Shown here: in pieces, positions 8,028-18,300 of the stretch | How the letters are laid out: the number at the start of each line of letters is the position of its first letter | Numbering within the stretch: position 1 is the stretch's first letter | NCBI GenBank assembly: GCA_949298575.1 | Contig: CASFXH010000013.1 | Span: 1 to 56,502 of the forward strand | Length of the DNA stretch: 56,502 nucleotides | Reading direction: 5' to 3' | DNA from: an uncultured Parabacteroides sp. | GTDB taxonomy: Bacteria; Bacteroidota; Bacteroidia; Bacteroidales; Tannerellaceae | Translations under genes and position numbers: made by a program | Notes under the pieces: generated by a model | Seen by the model: only the letters and a program-made list of their open reading frames with translations | Databases searched by the model: none | What the model was told of the DNA's origin: nothing

Positions 8028-8074
8028 AAAATCAAAGTCATTCGAAGTTAGAACTTAAAAATGTAGAAAGTGAA

Positions 8075-10324
8075 ATGAAAGCGTTTCTCTCCATACTATT
8101 CACTTCGCTTGTAGCCTGCTTTTTCCTTGCGGGTTGCTCGGATGATGATATGCCTAAGCCTGAGCAAGAGACTGGCATTGTGATCCAACTATCCACCGGT
8201 GCGATGGAGACGAAATCAATTTTGATGGGGTCTTATAACCTGCATAACGTGTCGAGCGTGTATGCGATCCTATACAAAGGAGAGGGCGATGATGCTACCT
8301 ACGTTTGTCACCAAGACCTGAATTGGGATCCTAAGAGTGATACTGGTCAGTATGGAGAAGGAATTTCACAAACTAAATCTTTTGACTTAAACACACCCAC
8401 CGCGTTGACGGATGGGGCTTATACGATATTATGCGTCGGCCTCGATGATAAGTCGGGTGAGACGTATCAAGTTTCTTTTTCTCCATCCTTCTGCGCAGCT
8501 GGAAAGACCTTGAAGGATGCTAAGGCCGCTTTTGCCGAAGAGAAAAGAGTCGATGATATGCGTCAATCCGAGCTATTCGCCGGATGGGCACAGTTTGATT
8601 ATGCCAACGACCGTTTGAATACGGTCAAGATAGAGATGAAACGCCGTGTGACGGGCGTTTATGCCTACCTGAAAGATATCCCGACACAAGTGAACGGACA
8701 AACGGTTGCCGCAATTGAATTGGTATTGGGGCAGAACCGGCGAACCGAATTGCCGTTGGCACGCAAGGAGCGGAGCGAAACGAATCCAAGTGCGATACCC
8801 GAAGACTTCGCTACAGGAAACGAAGTGGATGATTCACAAGTACTCGATCGCTTGGATTTGAATGATGAAGTGGTCGAAGAAGACGCTAGTAGCGGCTTAT
8901 TTACGACATTAAAAGAATATTATACGCAATTTGAGACAACCTATACGCCAGCCTTGGCGGAAGGTGCGATTTTGCTGAGCGGCTATCTTTTGCCGATGGA
9001 ATATGAGGAGGGGGGAAGCGAACCCATGCTAAGCGTGCGGGTGTTAGATGAGAATGATGATGTGATCGGTTCTTTCCCTGCCCAATGGGAAGGTGTTCCT
9101 ACGGAGGCGGGTTTCTCTGATAAATTCAACCTTTATCCCAACTACGTCTACCACGTCGGTACTCGCGACGTGTATAATGACCACCCTGAAAGCCTCGCCG
9201 GCGATAAACTGCTTTTGGAAGTGCAGGATTGGGATGAGTTGACGATTAATACGGATTTTCCCAAGGTGCCGCTAGAGGCGCAATTGGATTATACGAATGG
9301 CTATAACCAAAGCGCTTGGATTTTCGATTGCATCAATACGGAAGATAAAATTACGGTAACCCGTTCGTTGATGAAAAAGAATTGGAGTTTGACTGTTGTT
9401 TCCGTAGATGCGGAAGGGAATGTAGATTTGGAAACGTCTTGCGATTGGCTTTATTTCAAGATAGGTAATGCACTTACGCAAGAATTGAATGCGGAGGATA
9501 ATGGTTTGAGTTTAGATGAATCACATGAAATTACGATCGTGCTGAACGATTATGTGGTACAACGGGATTATGATCCATCTACAACAGCAGGACAGCAGGC
9601 GATTAATAACGATTACCGGAGTGCCCGCATCGTGTTGCAAACCACGGATGGAGGAGAGGATTACTTATTGGTTCGCCAGTATAACGCTATTACGGTGAAG
9701 TTTGAAAATGATTATACAGAAGATGGAGGACATGCGTGTGGATTTAGTCGGTTTGATTATGGAGCGAAGCGGGATAAGGATGGGAATGTGATAGAAGAAG
9801 GAGAAGAAGGCTATGAAAATAATTATTATGCTTGGGGATATTATTTTCTTGAGTTTTATTCAATAGATTTGATATATGATGACAGTGGAAATAATAGTGG
9901 AAGATGCTCTTATGGAGCTTGGTGTTATTCGAGCATGGAAGAAAGAAATGGCTCTGAAGGAGATCGTTATTATAATTATTGGATGTCATCATTGGTGAAG
10001 TTGTTGCATTATCCGGCGGTTGAATATGGTTCGAACGGAATTAACAGTGTGCCTACATATTTCTGGTATTTACCTTCTTTGTATGAGTTATATCACTTTT
10101 TTCAAGATATTGTAAAGAATGTAGGAATTGATAATGCACATATTCTCCCGAATCAATGTTATTGGAGTGCGTCGGCAAAACGTATGTCTTTAGAAACGAA
10201 TTATGTGGGTATTGGGGAGAATGGTGAATTGATGGGGAAACATTATTCTGATGAGAATGACTACGATAATGCTTTTGAAAGGAGCAAATTGGGATTATCT
10301 CGAAGAGCTCGTAAATTTAAATAA
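8075..10324 (+). CDS. Fimbrillin-family lipoprotein with DUF1566-like C-terminus; tip candidate
   Basis: The protein has 749 residues from the ATG at 8075. An upstream in-frame ATG at 8009 lies inside the hairpin region and would put 22 residues before the signal peptide. The lipobox is FLAGC. Residues about 30-390 look fimbrillin-like (KRRVTGVYAYLKDIP; LLLEVQDWDELTIN). A middle BACON-like stretch (CDWLYFKIG) follows, then a C-terminal domain (about residues 560-749) rich in Tyr and Trp with YFWYLPSLYELYHFF and CYWSASA. That W-LPS-x-x-EL ... YWSAS pattern is typical of DUF1566/Lcl C-type-lectin-like folds. A tip or receptor-binding role is inference. Base composition is noticeably AT-rich from about 9700 on. 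Confidence 0.7.
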   Translation: MKAFLSILFTSLVACFFLAGCSDDDMPKPEQETGIVIQLSTGAMETKSILMGSYNLHNVSSVYAILYKGEGDDATYVCHQDLNWDPKSDTGQYGEGISQTKSFDLNTPTALTDGAYTILCVGLDDKSGETYQVSFSPSFCAAGKTLKDAKAAFAEEKRVDDMRQSELFAGWAQFDYANDRLNTVKIEMKRRVTGVYAYLKDIPTQVNGQTVAAIELVLGQNRRTELPLARKERSETNPSAIPEDFATGNEVDDSQVLDRLDLNDEVVEEDASSGLFTTLKEYYTQFETTYTPALAEGAILLSGYLLPMEYEEGGSEPMLSVRVLDENDDVIGSFPAQWEGVPTEAGFSDKFNLYPNYVYHVGTRDVYNDHPESLAGDKLLLEVQDWDELTINTDFPKVPLEAQLDYTNGYNQSAWIFDCINTEDKITVTRSLMKKNWSLTVVSVDAEGNVDLETSCDWLYFKIGNALTQELNAEDNGLSLDESHEITIVLNDYVVQRDYDPSTTAGQQAINNDYRSARIVLQTTDGGEDYLLVRQYNAITVKFENDYTEDGGHACGFSRFDYGAKRDKDGNVIEEGEEGYENNYYAWGYYFLEFYSIDLIYDDSGNNSGRCSYGAWCYSSMEERNGSEGDRYYNYWMSSLVKLLHYPAVEYGSNGINSVPTYFWYLPSLYELYHFFQDIVKNVGIDNAHILPNQCYWSASAKRMSLETNYVGIGENGELMGKHYSDENDYDNAFERSKLGLSRRARKFK

Positions 10325-10342
10325 ATCTGAAACAATGAACTG

Positions 10343-12547
10343 ATGAAACAGTTAGCATACATATTAATATCGTGGATAGCATTTCTCTTCGTCGGTTGTA
10401 CGGACGAGTTGGAGAGCGGTGTGGGTTATGGTCCTCAGGAAGGTGAGGTGATGATTGAGTTGGCGTTGCCTTCCTCGCCGGTGATTACGACCCGTGCGAA
10501 CGCCGATAACACCAAGGAAGAGACGATCTGGAACGTGGCGATCTTCGTGTTTAACGATACGGGCGATTGCACGAACAAATTCTATCAAACCTCTTCCCAA
10601 AATATATCGTATGTGAATGTTTATTTGCAATCTGCGGACGAATCGGTTTATGCGGTGTGCAATTATCCGGAGCCGGGAAATTTGGTAAATAGTGTAACCA
10701 GTTTGGATGATTTGAAAGAATGGAAGTTGGAGATAACTGCTGCGGACGGGGCTTATCCGGGCTATTACGTGATGTCGGGCTTTTTAACGGTAAACTCGGC
10801 TCCTGAGTATAAGATTTCGCTTTATCGCTTAGCAGCCCATTTAGAATTTACGGTTAAGGTCGAGCCGGAAACTGCGGGTGAGGACTTCAAGATCTCGGAG
10901 ATGTATATTTGTGGCATCCCGAAAGGGAGCTATTTGTTGGATGGTGGCGTTCGTACGGCGGATACCGAGACGGAGATGGGCGATTGGGTATATAATACCG
11001 TTCCAACTGCAATGCGAGCCAACTATTTCGCCGAATACAAATTAAATTATGAAGAAGAGACGGACGGTTCCATTTCTGCCTCTTTCGACCAATTCGAGAA
11101 CCGCCGCGGTGCCGTTGAGGATATACCTGGAAATTGGCCCGAATTGAATGGTTTGGAGAACGACGAAAATTATACATATTATAAACAATTGTATAAGCGG
11201 ACCCGAGCGAAAGATTATCCGGATAATGTTGGGAATATTCCCTTATCGAAGGATGGCGAGAAAATTAAGGAAGAGGAATTGATAAAGGATCCGAATGTGC
11301 AAAAGGGGCAGTTCTATAATGCGACCTATCTACGGATTGATGGCGTGTACCAAGAGGCGACTGGCGCGACTTACGAGACATCTTACTATATTTATTTGGG
11401 CGCGGATAATTACCGTGATTTCAACATTAAGCGCAATTATTGGTATAACCATATTATCACCATCAAAGCATATGATGATTATGACCATCGTGTGACAGGA
11501 GACCTGTTGAGCGGTTTGTCGGTTTACGCTTCCTTGGAAGAACCTTTGGACGCGCATTGTAACGTAGTGAAAGCATTGATGTTCGCTCCGGAAGATTGGA
11601 CGGTATATGTGGAGAATCCGGATGAAACACCGTGGCTGGAGATTTCTACTTCAGCGGTTTATAAGCCGTATATCATAGGAAACGCTTCTACAGGCGATGA
11701 GGCGGCTTTCTCGATTTCCGGCATGAAAGGATTGCGCTACTTTTATATTCATACGGACGATTATATCCCGGAACTTATTGATCCAAGCGAGAATCCTCGT
11801 GAAGAAGATAAGATTCGTGAGGGCGTGATCGTTTGCGAGTGCGATGGCCTTACCGAAAGATTGACCGTCAAGCAGCTGCCAGCGCAGATGGTAATTTATC
11901 ATACGAATTACGATCCGCATACGATGGTGGCGGTGAACGATACCTTCTTTATCGAACGGAAATTGGAACAGAAGTATCTCCCGTGGGGTTTCTTCCATTA
12001 CTGGAGTTTTATTACGGACGACCTGATCGCATCCGGTACGTGGGACGGCCTTTCCAACACGCGCCGCCTTTACGACGTGGCCTTGAATGGTGATAAGTGG
12101 AATATCGAACCCGCTTATCCGGAGGAGGAATACCCGGGCGGTATTCCTTATGACCATGCGTTGGGTTATGTGATCGCGAAGAATCGTGACCGGAATGGCA
12201 ACGGGAAGATCGATTATAATGAGATCATGTGGTATTGGCCGGCGACTAAGGAGTTGCAAGCGATTTGGGATACGAAAGGCTCTTTGGACTTCGAGGGGAT
12301 GGAGGAGATCTATCACGCCTCGACGCCATCCGCTGCCGATGCTGAGGGGATTACTCCTGGTTTCTCAGTGTATGTATCGATGAAGGAGGGCAACAAATGG
12401 AGTGTTGGTCAGCGCGACCGTGAGTACAACGTGATCGCTTGTCGCCGGAAGAACGCTTGGAAAGGTCCACAAGAGGGAACCGCAGGCGGAGGCGTGGCGA
12501 TCGATCCCGAATGGAATGGGGAAGAGGAGATTATTGTACCGAGGTAA
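10343..12547 (+). CDS. DUF4906-like fimbrial accessory lipoprotein with lectin-like tail
   Basis: This 734-residue protein has the lipobox LFVGC. The N-terminal region has the fimbrillin look (WNVAIFVFNDTGDC, YVMSGFLTV, YRLAAHLEFTV). The C-terminal 180 residues contain a calcium-loop-like NRDRNGNGKIDYNE, directly followed by IMWYWPATKELQAIW, and end near YNVIACRRKN. This resembles the DUF1566-like C-terminus of the preceding gene product, so the two may be related tip or receptor-binding subunits. The closest functional analogues would be the P. gingivalis accessory proteins FimC/FimD, but that comparison is by layout only. The gene starts 18 bases after the previous stop and is part of the operon. 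Confidence 0.65.
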   Translation: MKQLAYILISWIAFLFVGCTDELESGVGYGPQEGEVMIELALPSSPVITTRANADNTKEETIWNVAIFVFNDTGDCTNKFYQTSSQNISYVNVYLQSADESVYAVCNYPEPGNLVNSVTSLDDLKEWKLEITAADGAYPGYYVMSGFLTVNSAPEYKISLYRLAAHLEFTVKVEPETAGEDFKISEMYICGIPKGSYLLDGGVRTADTETEMGDWVYNTVPTAMRANYFAEYKLNYEEETDGSISASFDQFENRRGAVEDIPGNWPELNGLENDENYTYYKQLYKRTRAKDYPDNVGNIPLSKDGEKIKEEELIKDPNVQKGQFYNATYLRIDGVYQEATGATYETSYYIYLGADNYRDFNIKRNYWYNHIITIKAYDDYDHRVTGDLLSGLSVYASLEEPLDAHCNVVKALMFAPEDWTVYVENPDETPWLEISTSAVYKPYIIGNASTGDEAAFSISGMKGLRYFYIHTDDYIPELIDPSENPREEDKIREGVIVCECDGLTERLTVKQLPAQMVIYHTNYDPHTMVAVNDTFFIERKLEQKYLPWGFFHYWSFITDDLIASGTWDGLSNTRRLYDVALNGDKWNIEPAYPEEEYPGGIPYDHALGYVIAKNRDRNGNGKIDYNEIMWYWPATKELQAIWDTKGSLDFEGMEEIYHASTPSAADAEGITPGFSVYVSMKEGNKWSVGQRDREYNVIACRRKNAWKGPQEGTAGGGVAIDPEWNGEEEIIVPR

Positions 12548-12568
12548 TAAAAAATTGAATAGAAAAAT

Positions 12569-13624
12569 ATGAAGACGCTATTTCGGAATAGAAAGCATAA
12601 ATTGTCGCTTCTCCTATTGTCTGTGCTCTTGCTCTGGACGGGATGCTCTGGGGATGAGGAGGAGGCCTTGAAAACTTCGACGGGAACGGCGAGTCTTGCG
12701 TTCGAAGTGCGAACCCGTGCGGCGGAAGACGCCATAAAGCCTGACGAAGCGAATCAGCTGACGAAGCTCTATGTGGCGGAACGGCCGCAGGAACACGCCT
12801 CGGACGCTTTGCATTGTGCCGAGGACCAACGCTACACGCTGGAAGACGGCTATTTCTCTTTGGAAGGTCTGTTCGGACAATGGTATAAGTTCGCCTTCTT
12901 TTGCGTTCCGAAATGGGAAGGTGGTGGAGGAGAGGAGTTGTTAAAGAAGGATGAGGTTGATACACACGACTTCAACAAGTTGTATATCGACTTTGATCCG
13001 GTGCTCGATTATCAGAAAGAAAATCTGAATATTTCGAAAGAGAAGGATTTGAATATCTACCGGAAGATTATCGACCGGTGGGTAGATCCGGAGAGCGTGA
13101 ATCCCCCCGTGGAGAATATCGTGATGGAACGTATCACCGGCGAGCTAGAGATTGATATGGGTATTCCCGCCGACCAGTTTGAGAGAAATGTGGAGTATAT
13201 AGAACTGAGTTTGCATGGTTTTAATAAGAAAGTGTATATCCATGATCAAGCGGCGGGTGAGATTATCATGGAAGCGGAATCATACAATCCGAATGGTGGT
13301 AATGTCGTGTTCAATCCGACGCTAAAAATGGACGAAGAGGTGTTGAGCTTGCGGCAAAAATTCCATCTCTGCTTGTTGCCCCAGGTGTTGCAAGGAGAGA
13401 TCAAGGTGGTTTTTACGGAAGAAACCGCAGGTGGAAATACGAAAACCATTAAATTGGGAGAAAGCGAGGGCGAGACACGGATCGAAGTCAAGCCCAACCA
13501 ACGGACGATCGTGTTGTATAATGGAATGGAAAAGGATGAGTTTGAGGTGCGTTATGCCGGTTTTAACGACCAGGCGGTGATTGACGTGGAAGACGACGAG
13601 TGGAGCGAATACACGGGGAATTAA
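12569..13624 (+). CDS. Fimbrial accessory lipoprotein (FimB/Mfa-like)
   Basis: This 351-residue lipoprotein has the lipobox LLWTGC followed by an acidic tether. The first domain carries an early SLAFEVRTRA strand and short beta segments; the second holds MERITGELEIDM and YIELSLHGFNKKVYIHD, the recurrent core of Bacteroidales fimbrillin-type two-domain subunits. It has no Asp-Pro linker and no NDNW-type tail. It sits 21 bases after the previous gene and 25 before the next. A minor structural subunit or chaperone-like accessory role is possible. I cannot match it to one named protein. Confidence 0.6.
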   Translation: MKTLFRNRKHKLSLLLLSVLLLWTGCSGDEEEALKTSTGTASLAFEVRTRAAEDAIKPDEANQLTKLYVAERPQEHASDALHCAEDQRYTLEDGYFSLEGLFGQWYKFAFFCVPKWEGGGGEELLKKDEVDTHDFNKLYIDFDPVLDYQKENLNISKEKDLNIYRKIIDRWVDPESVNPPVENIVMERITGELEIDMGIPADQFERNVEYIELSLHGFNKKVYIHDQAAGEIIMEAESYNPNGGNVVFNPTLKMDEEVLSLRQKFHLCLLPQVLQGEIKVVFTEETAGGNTKTIKLGESEGETRIEVKPNQRTIVLYNGMEKDEFEVRYAGFNDQAVIDVEDDEWSEYTGN

Positions 13625-13649
13625 AATTTGAAATTTGCTATTTTAAGAT

Positions 13650-15371
13650 ATGAATAAGGTATTGTCAATAGCTTTGTTGTTGGGCTTGATGGCTTGCGAG
13701 GGCGAGGTCTTCGAGGAGGGCGGTTCCGCGGTTTCGCCTCTTGGCGAGGGAACGTACGTGATCGACTATGTGCCGGAGGAGAGTCGGACGAAAGCGGTCA
13801 GCCAAGATCCGCTGCCTGCGAACAAGCGGATTAAGTCGCTGACGTATCTGTTGTATGACGAGGCGGGCAATTTCGTGAAACGAAGGGACATCCCGGATAT
13901 GGCTAATATGTCCGAAAACGCTTGGCCAATGAAACGGGAGACCATGACATGGGCGCAGCGCGAGGCGTTGAAAGATACGCTTCAGCAGGGAAATACCTAT
14001 TATGCCGTATTCGTGGCGAATGCGAAGAAGGCGCAATTCAATGAGGAAGAGGTCTTGCACCTGACCGAGCAACAGAGCGGCGAGGAAGTGTATGTGACCT
14101 TGGATAAGGTCTATCTATCCCTGCCGACGACGACGGCATTTGGAGATGATAATATGTTTTATCTCGCAGTTCAATACATAGAACCGAACCCGGTGGGCGC
14201 CGATCGGGATACGCCTTACAATTGTCCCGTGACGTTGCGGCGGATCGTTAGCCGAACGGATTTCATGTCCGGTACTTATCCGGCTTGGGATACGGATGAG
14301 GCTAAGAATTTGTTGCGGCCTTTTACGGATGACTTGTACGAGGAGTTTATCGCGATACCGGAAGAGTCTGAAGCTTCTAAGGGTGCGATTGCCCAATCGA
14401 TAGCGGAAGGGTTAGAGGCGTTTGCGGACGGTTTTGCTAACTATGCGGAGGATTATCCGATTAAGATTCCTAATCCAGATTATAATGTTGAGACAAATCC
14501 TAACGTATCACAGACGATATCGGATGAAGGCTATATAACGTGGGTTACTTCTTTTTGCAATGCGGTAAAAGCGTTGGATGAAAAGATAATCGGAGAATTG
14601 GGGTATATTGAAGTTTCGGATGCGATAACTTTAGAAAAGGCTTTGCAAAACGAGTTATTTGAGTTGTGCTGTGCGAATACCCAACTCTCTGCTTTATGGC
14701 GACCGTGGACTGGCTTACGGGCGAAAGTGAAATACAACAGTCGGGCGGCACGTTTTTATTTGATGAATACTACCGCAGAATCCGAAGAAGCGGAAGAAGA
14801 TAACGCATTATACAGTCCTTTCTTGGAGGTGTCGGACTGGAAGGTGACGACCGGTGATGCGGAAAATCTGGAGAGTGAGACAAAACAGGTCTTTACGCTG
14901 ATAGGTTTTGGCGAGAATACCGAAACCACGCCGGACGCAGAAGCGATGAATAAGATGGAAAGTCTGCATTTCTATGAATCAGAAAACGACGAGACGGAAG
15001 TCTTCTCGCTCTCATTGCCGGAAAATATGCGATCCTTTAATGGGCAAGGAACTAATGTGCGGGTACGGCTTGCGTACCAACCTATCCAAGCTTTGAACTA
15101 CAATGAAGCGAATACCGCCATGAAGGAATTTGTCTTGACCAATATTCCTTTGGAGGACTATTTGGATGAGAATTTGAAATCGGAAGGAAATACGGAAGGG
15201 CAATATTTGAAGGAAGTGGAAAAGTATATGGCAAATTTGGAGGGTAAGCCTTATGGTGAGACTTTAAAAGTGTTTCAATTAACGATCAAGTTGCCGGACC
15301 TTTCGGTGGTAAAAACGGAAGAGACGGAAGGAGCTTTAATCATCGAATCGAAATGGACACTTGTGGAATAA
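13650..15371 (+). CDS. Fimbrial accessory lipoprotein, fimbrillin-like
   Basis: This 573-residue protein has a short signal peptide with lipobox LMAC. Residues 30-160 include fimbrillin-like strands (IKSLTYLLYDEAGNFVKR, TYYAVFVANAKKAQF). A long helical insert (about residues 235-350; Glu-rich, then Asn/Val-rich) separates it from a second beta-rich domain (RAARFYLMNT, NVRVRLAYQPI). The helical insert is unlike the other subunits here. The next gene's in-frame region begins before this stop, but its supported start is 26 bases downstream. The function is not recognised beyond membership of the fimbrial operon. Confidence 0.6.
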   Translation: MNKVLSIALLLGLMACEGEVFEEGGSAVSPLGEGTYVIDYVPEESRTKAVSQDPLPANKRIKSLTYLLYDEAGNFVKRRDIPDMANMSENAWPMKRETMTWAQREALKDTLQQGNTYYAVFVANAKKAQFNEEEVLHLTEQQSGEEVYVTLDKVYLSLPTTTAFGDDNMFYLAVQYIEPNPVGADRDTPYNCPVTLRRIVSRTDFMSGTYPAWDTDEAKNLLRPFTDDLYEEFIAIPEESEASKGAIAQSIAEGLEAFADGFANYAEDYPIKIPNPDYNVETNPNVSQTISDEGYITWVTSFCNAVKALDEKIIGELGYIEVSDAITLEKALQNELFELCCANTQLSALWRPWTGLRAKVKYNSRAARFYLMNTTAESEEAEEDNALYSPFLEVSDWKVTTGDAENLESETKQVFTLIGFGENTETTPDAEAMNKMESLHFYESENDETEVFSLSLPENMRSFNGQGTNVRVRLAYQPIQALNYNEANTAMKEFVLTNIPLEDYLDENLKSEGNTEGQYLKEVEKYMANLEGKPYGETLKVFQLTIKLPDLSVVKTEETEGALIIESKWTLVE

Positions 15372-15397
15372 ATCAGAAGGAAGGAGAGAATCAGAGG

Positions 15398-18300
15398 ATG
15401 AAAAAATACGGTATTATAGTATTCGTTTGGTTGCTTGCGGCATGGGCACAAGTGTCGCTGGCGCAGACTGTAGCTCCGCAGGAGGTGATGACGCAAAATG
15501 AGCAAGGCTATTGGGTTGCTCATCGGCAGATTCCTTTGGTGGGTGAAGGGCGTGTGGTCGATAATTTCATGAATGATTTGGTGTCTGTATTGGATTTTGG
15601 CGATACCAACCTTGACTGTTTGGTGGATACGAATTTGGATAATTACGCGCAATTTTCGAATAGCGTAGCAGGTGTAGACCTATTTGCCCAAGAGATCGTT
15701 TCTGTCCGCGACCTAAATCGGGTGTATGCGGCTGGGCAAAAAGTCGGTGTTGTGATAGAAGGTGGAGATAAAGCGGGTATATTGGAATTAGACGTATTGA
15801 AAGGTTATGTCATTACAACTTATTTGAAAGGACAGCTTATGGAAACGAAATATGCCGTTGATGAAAGTGGTCTATTGAGTGCGAAGATACTTTCTTTTAC
15901 GGATGAGGAAGGAAAGTCTCGTGCATCTTTCTCGGTAATGACTGATAAACCTTTTGATGAAATAGCGATTACTAATACAAAATTAGCTGGAGTTGACGTG
16001 TTGAACTCTTCTTTGAATATATATTATTTTTATGTAGGCGAGAATCCTGAGATTAAGGCGATAAAAGGAGAACCTTTTTTTGAGACCAATGTTCCAACTG
16101 TGCATGATGACTTTTGGGGAAATTGGACTTTAGGTTGGTATAATGATGTGGATAATTTGGTAAATGAAGACCCTGAAGATTATGTATGGTATAGAGGTTT
16201 GTTAGGAACAGGGATTTCTGTGGCGTATTATCAAAAGGCTACTGTGAATTTTAATAGGGATATCCCTAAAGGATATGAGGTCGGTTTTCGTGTATATCAG
16301 CATAGTGGAGTTCGTATTGGTGTGTTATCCGGAAGTGGTTTATATACTTATGATCAAGATGATAATAAGTTAGATGAAATGGAAAACCGAGATGTTCTTG
16401 GTGTTGATTTAATATCGGGAGGTTCTCAAAATATATCTTTGGTGACAACAAAGCCTTGCCGTCAAGTAAAAATCGATTTTAATGGCATTTCAATAGGGGT
16501 AGAATCAGAGTTAAGAGCTTACTACGCCTATGTCCGCGAACCGGTATCGGTAGGTCCGGACGCTTATCTTTCCTTGGCGCCAGACACGATCTTTGATGGT
16601 AACGGCTATCAATTTTATATTCCGACATTGCCTGCGGGCGCGAAGCTCGTTTTTAAAACAGTTTCTTCAATGACAGGATCTGCGAATTTTTCCGTAGACA
16701 ATGATGGAACGGTAACGGGGATGGATGTCGATGGCGACTATACTGTAAAAGCAACCTTAACGATGCCTGATGAGAAGGTCTATACGCAACAAGCGACAAT
16801 CACCCGTATTACGGAAGCTTCCTCGAATTGCAACACGTTAATTACAAATGATATCGCTGATATTGGAACTGTAAAAGAAGGATATGGTTGTTTAATTTGT
16901 ATTGGAGGAGATGATGGAGAGAACGCCGAACATATTATAGATGGGCATGAAGATACGTATGCGACGGTGGATTTGCCGCTGCAAGTCGGTTTTGTGGAGG
17001 TTACGCCTGTGGTTGCTGTAACCTTGAAGGGCGAGAAAACAATTAATGCGGAAAAGAAACAGGTTCGTGTGGGTTTTACGGTTCAGTATACCTCACAATT
17101 CTTGAGCCTGAATGCTTTGAAATTCTTTTATATTCGTTTGTATAATGATGGAGAAAAGGTTGAGGAAGGAGTACCTGGCGAAAACAATACGGTTAGTTTG
17201 GATTTGATTAATGGAGCCAGTGATAAAGTTCGGGTCTCGATCGTAACAGAGAAAGAGTTTGATCATATAGAATTGTGGTATGCGGGAGTTTTGGGCGTTT
17301 CTTTGGGTACGCAATACCGTATTTACAACGCCTTTTACGAACCAGATACGGATGAATGTCGTTCTTACGATCCTTCAGAGATCTGTATGGAGAAGATCAA
17401 TTGGCGTTCTGGAGCGTCGATCTGGTATGAGAAAACTGGATTTACGGGGATAGGGGGAGGAGATGTCTCGCTCGCGAATGTGATTGGTTTGATCCGCAAT
17501 ATGGGAAACCTTTTGGATTCGGATCCGGGAAATACAATGGAGATTGTGAAAGTTGCCGAAGTCGCAGGAGGAGTTTCGGTCGGAATCAAATTTAGGGAAC
17601 CGATCACGGTACCGGCTGGAGGGAAACGACAATTTGGATTTATTTATAAACGCCCTACTGGTGTCGCGGATGTTGATTTGCTGAGCAGTATGCAAGTGAA
17701 TGTGTATAACAAAGAGTTAATCGCCTTAACGCAAGAGTCCATGGGATTTGAGTTTTTGAATTTGAATTTGATAGGTTATGGTGATAAGGTTCATTTGGAA
17801 GCGACTGTGGATGCGACACATTCATCACGCGATATACAAGTGGGTGGGGTTGAATTCATCTATTCCGGATTGGTGGATGCTTTGACTAACTTCCAAGTCT
17901 ATGGCACATATACCCGTCTAGACGCGAATGGTAATGATATCCCTGATTGTATCGAGAAACCGACTAATCCGCCTTTGGAAGTGACTACGAATTTGGCGCA
18001 TTATTGTGGCATCAAGGAAGAAGAGACACAAAAGGTGACATTTACGGTTACGGGAGATGATAATATTTCTTCCTTGTATTGCGAAGTTTATGCGTATGAC
18101 CGTGAAGCGCCTACGGGATATGGTAAAAAGGAGGAATATAGTAACGAGCATAAATTGGATCAGAAGAAAACGTTTACATTAGACTTACCTAGGGGAGATT
18201 ATTATTTCCGCTTTAAACGGAATGAGGCGGATACGGAATATACCGGTGGAGTCTTGTCGGTGGCAATCCATCCGGACGAGACAACATGGAATCCTCACGA

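Noticed and set aside
8009-8074. Upstream start for the 8075 lipoprotein
   Set aside because: It lies within the intercistronic hairpin and would put 22 polar residues before a clear signal peptide.
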